Translations under genes and position numbers: made by a program
Shown here: positions 62,775 to 64,000 of the stretch, piece by piece
Layout of the letters: the number at the start of each line of letters is the position of its first letter
How positions within the stretch are numbered: the first letter of the stretch is position 1
Source: Asaia siamensis
Lineage (GTDB): Bacteria; Pseudomonadota; Alphaproteobacteria; Acetobacterales; Acetobacteraceae
Direction of reading: 5' to 3'
NCBI RefSeq assembly: GCF_014635085.1
Contig: NZ_BMCH01000001.1
Span: 527,151-591,150 of the forward strand
Length of the DNA stretch: 64,000 bases
The notes under the pieces: model-generated
Told to the model about the DNA's origin: nothing
The model's database searches: none
The model's input: only the letters and a program-made list of their open reading frames with translations

Positions 62775-63712
62775 GTGCTTCCCAGAGCCTTTCCGAAGCG
62801 CAGCACAGCTTCGACAGGGAAGAGGGTGCGACTCTCAAGGACTGGCTTGCCCTGCTCAAGCCACGTGTCATCTCGCTGGTGGTCTTCACCGGGGTCGCCG
62901 GTATGGCAGTTGCCCCTGTCTGGCCATCCGTCCCGCTGGGGCTGATCGACATGCTGTGCATCTGCGTCGGGGCCGGGGCGGCTGGCGCCATCAACATGTG
63001 GTACGATCGCGATATCGACGCGATCATGAAGCGGACCGCAGTGCGACCTATCCCGGACTCGCGCATGGATGCTGATGGCGCGCTGATTTACGGCATCGTG
63101 CTTTCTCTGGCTTCTGTCGCGCTGCTCTGGCTTGCCAGCAACGCACTCGCAGCGGGCATTCTGGCCTTTTCGATCTTTTTCTATGCCGTGATCTACACGA
63201 TGTGGCTAAAGCGCAGCACGCCGCAGAACATCGTGATCGGTGGGGCGGCTGGGGCTTTCCCGCCCATGATCGGCTGGGCGGCAGCGACAGGCTCGATGAG
63301 CGTTCTGCCTGTTGTCATGTTCGCGATCGTGTTTCTCTGGACGCCGCCGCATTTCTGGTCGCTGTCGCTTTATGCCTGCAAGGATTACACGAAGGCGGGC
63401 ATTCCCATGCTGCCCGTGGTCAAGGGTGCCCGCCATACACGCTGGAATGTGTTCGTCTACACGCTCATTCTGATGGCTGTGTCGTTGGTGCCGTCGTTTC
63501 TGCATCTTTGCGGCATGATCTATACAGTCAGCGCAACTGTGCTCGGGCTCGGATTTATCTACTTCGCTCTGCGCGTACTGCTCGACAAACAGGATGCCCA
63601 AGGCGTCAGTCTTACGGCAGACAAGCCAGCGCGTTATGCCTTCCGGTATTCCCTGGCCTATCTGTTCTTTCTGTTTTCGGCGCTGCTGATCGACCGGGTG
63701 CTTTTCCCATGA
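62771..63712 (+). CDS. ctaB: protoheme IX farnesyltransferase (haem O synthase)
   Basis: Integral membrane UbiA-family prenyltransferase making haem O from haem B. 313 residues: LKPRVISLVVFTGVAGM, the first Asp-rich motif NMWYDRDIDAIMKRTAVRPI, the second region WTPPHFWSLSLYACKDYTKAGIPMLPVVKG, and about nine helices. In acetic acid bacteria haem O is needed for the cytochrome bo3 ubiquinol oxidase; no oxidase operon is in this window. Overlaps the cox1-like gene upstream and a 36-residue gene downstream, each by 4 bases. Confidence 0.97.
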   Translation: MSASQSLSEAQHSFDREEGATLKDWLALLKPRVISLVVFTGVAGMAVAPVWPSVPLGLIDMLCICVGAGAAGAINMWYDRDIDAIMKRTAVRPIPDSRMDADGALIYGIVLSLASVALLWLASNALAAGILAFSIFFYAVIYTMWLKRSTPQNIVIGGAAGAFPPMIGWAAATGSMSVLPVVMFAIVFLWTPPHFWSLSLYACKDYTKAGIPMLPVVKGARHTRWNVFVYTLILMAVSLVPSFLHLCGMIYTVSATVLGLGFIYFALRVLLDKQDAQGVSLTADKPARYAFRYSLAYLFFLFSALLIDRVLFP

Positions 63713-63819
63713 AGAAACAAGAAGTCGTCTCCAATCGTCAGGGGCGCATCTTGGGACTGCTTGGCGGTCTTTCGCTCGTGATGGTCTCGCTCTTCGCGCT
63801 GACTTATCTGCGTCTCTGA
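63709..63819 (+). CDS. 36-residue single-helix membrane protein (CoxF-like)
   Basis: ATG 63709 overlaps the ctaB stop codon (ATGA). The protein has a basic head MKKQEVVSNRQGR, one membrane helix ILGLLGGLSLVMVSLFALTY and the end LRL. Very small one-helix proteins of this shape (CoxF type) follow ctaB in many alphaproteobacterial cox clusters; the resemblance here is of size, position and topology rather than clear sequence. Confidence 0.7.
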   Translation: MKKQEVVSNRQGRILGLLGGLSLVMVSLFALTYLRL

Positions 63820-64000
63820 CCTAGACGGCGCTCACAGGTTCGGGGGCGATAAGTCGTTTCAGAAGTCTCGGCTGAGCTGGGTGGAGAAGAGGTGTGTGCC
63901 TCGCGACGCCTTAAGTCGTTGTTTTCTGGATTTCGGGCGATATCACGTGTCTTCACCGTATATCGTCTGACTTCCTCCGTATCCCGGCTTACTTCCCGAT
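63820..64000. other. unassigned end of window
   Basis: 181 bases with no complete gene. A minus-strand frame is open from the window edge down to the small membrane protein gene (about 60 codons) but its translation is highly charged and low in hydrophobic residues, so I do not call it. Confidence 0.4.

Noticed and set aside
63820-64000. Minus-strand frame open to the window edge
   Set aside because: Highly charged translation, overlaps a real gene end and has no recognisable family.
1-64000. CRISPR arrays, insertion sequences, prophage or plasmid origin
   Set aside because: No spaced repeat series, transposase or integrase genes, phage structural genes or replication initiator were seen anywhere in the window.

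Overview
The window is a stretch of about 60% G+C chromosome from an alphaproteobacterium, most probably an acetic acid bacterium (Acetobacteraceae; the genus is not resolved, Asaia-like relatives are possible). The pointers are the rnd-kdsD-lptC-lptA-lptB-rpoN order, a single-domain RNase D, a DUF1150 protein beside a small heat shock protein, a PmtA-type phospholipid methyltransferase, a complete glycerol (glp) operon, a periplasmic gluconolactonase-type enzyme, and ctaB next to a cytochrome oxidase subunit I relative that has lost its oxygen-reducing centre. There is no phage, insertion sequence, CRISPR array or rRNA operon. It is mostly housekeeping chromosome with a few accessory patches.

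Layout. 1-3.4 kb: truA-fmt-def on the minus strand; divergently an hsp20 gene with a sigma-32-like promoter and a candidate ROSE RNA thermometer, then DUF1150 and RidA. 3.4-9.4 kb: rpoN and the lipopolysaccharide transport and Kdo genes, RNase D and tRNA-Leu(CAG). 9.5-16.7 kb: an NDUFA9-like reductase and both glutamate synthase subunits. 16.8-25 kb: an aldose 1-dehydrogenase-like oxidoreductase and a large alpha-2-macroglobulin overlapping pbpC. 25-29 kb: a three-gene efflux system (MFS pump, adaptor, outer membrane channel). 29-34.5 kb: a DUF6525-like protein divergent from amn across a perfect 28-bp palindrome, then an oligoendopeptidase and an ABC1/UbiB kinase-like protein. 34.5-36.4 kb: an AT-rich, poorly coding stretch and an orphan lipase-like gene. 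36.7-40.4 kb: a cytochrome P450 divergent from a TetR regulator with two palindromic operators, and a thioredoxin-like gene broken by an amber codon. 40.4-50.3 kb: ABC-F, a double zinc-ribbon membrane protein, GNAT, purU, a YagU/two beta-propeller operon, a frameshifted kptA, and a LysR/monooxygenase pair. 50.4-55.4 kb: glpR-glpD-glpF-glpK. 55.5-63.8 kb: uvrB, galM-like, greB, gshB, pmtA, the degenerate oxidase subunit, ctaB and a 36-residue membrane protein.

How the parts fit together. Several sets form clear units: the Lpt/Kdo genes (envelope), GltBD (nitrogen assimilation), alpha-2-macroglobulin with PBP1C (periplasmic defence linked to wall repair), the glp genes (glycerol uptake and oxidation), and the cox1-like/ctaB/small protein operon (haem O supply and a vestigial or repurposed oxidase protein). 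The most unusual items are the oxidase subunit I relative that keeps only the low-spin haem histidines, the heat-shock promoter plus thermometer in front of hsp20, the 28-bp palindrome at amn, the twin TetR operators at the P450, and two broken genes (a one-base deletion in an A tract of kptA and a TAG just before the CxxC of a TlpA-like protein). Both breaks could be real mutations or sequencing errors. Functional statements rest on motifs read by eye; no database search was run.
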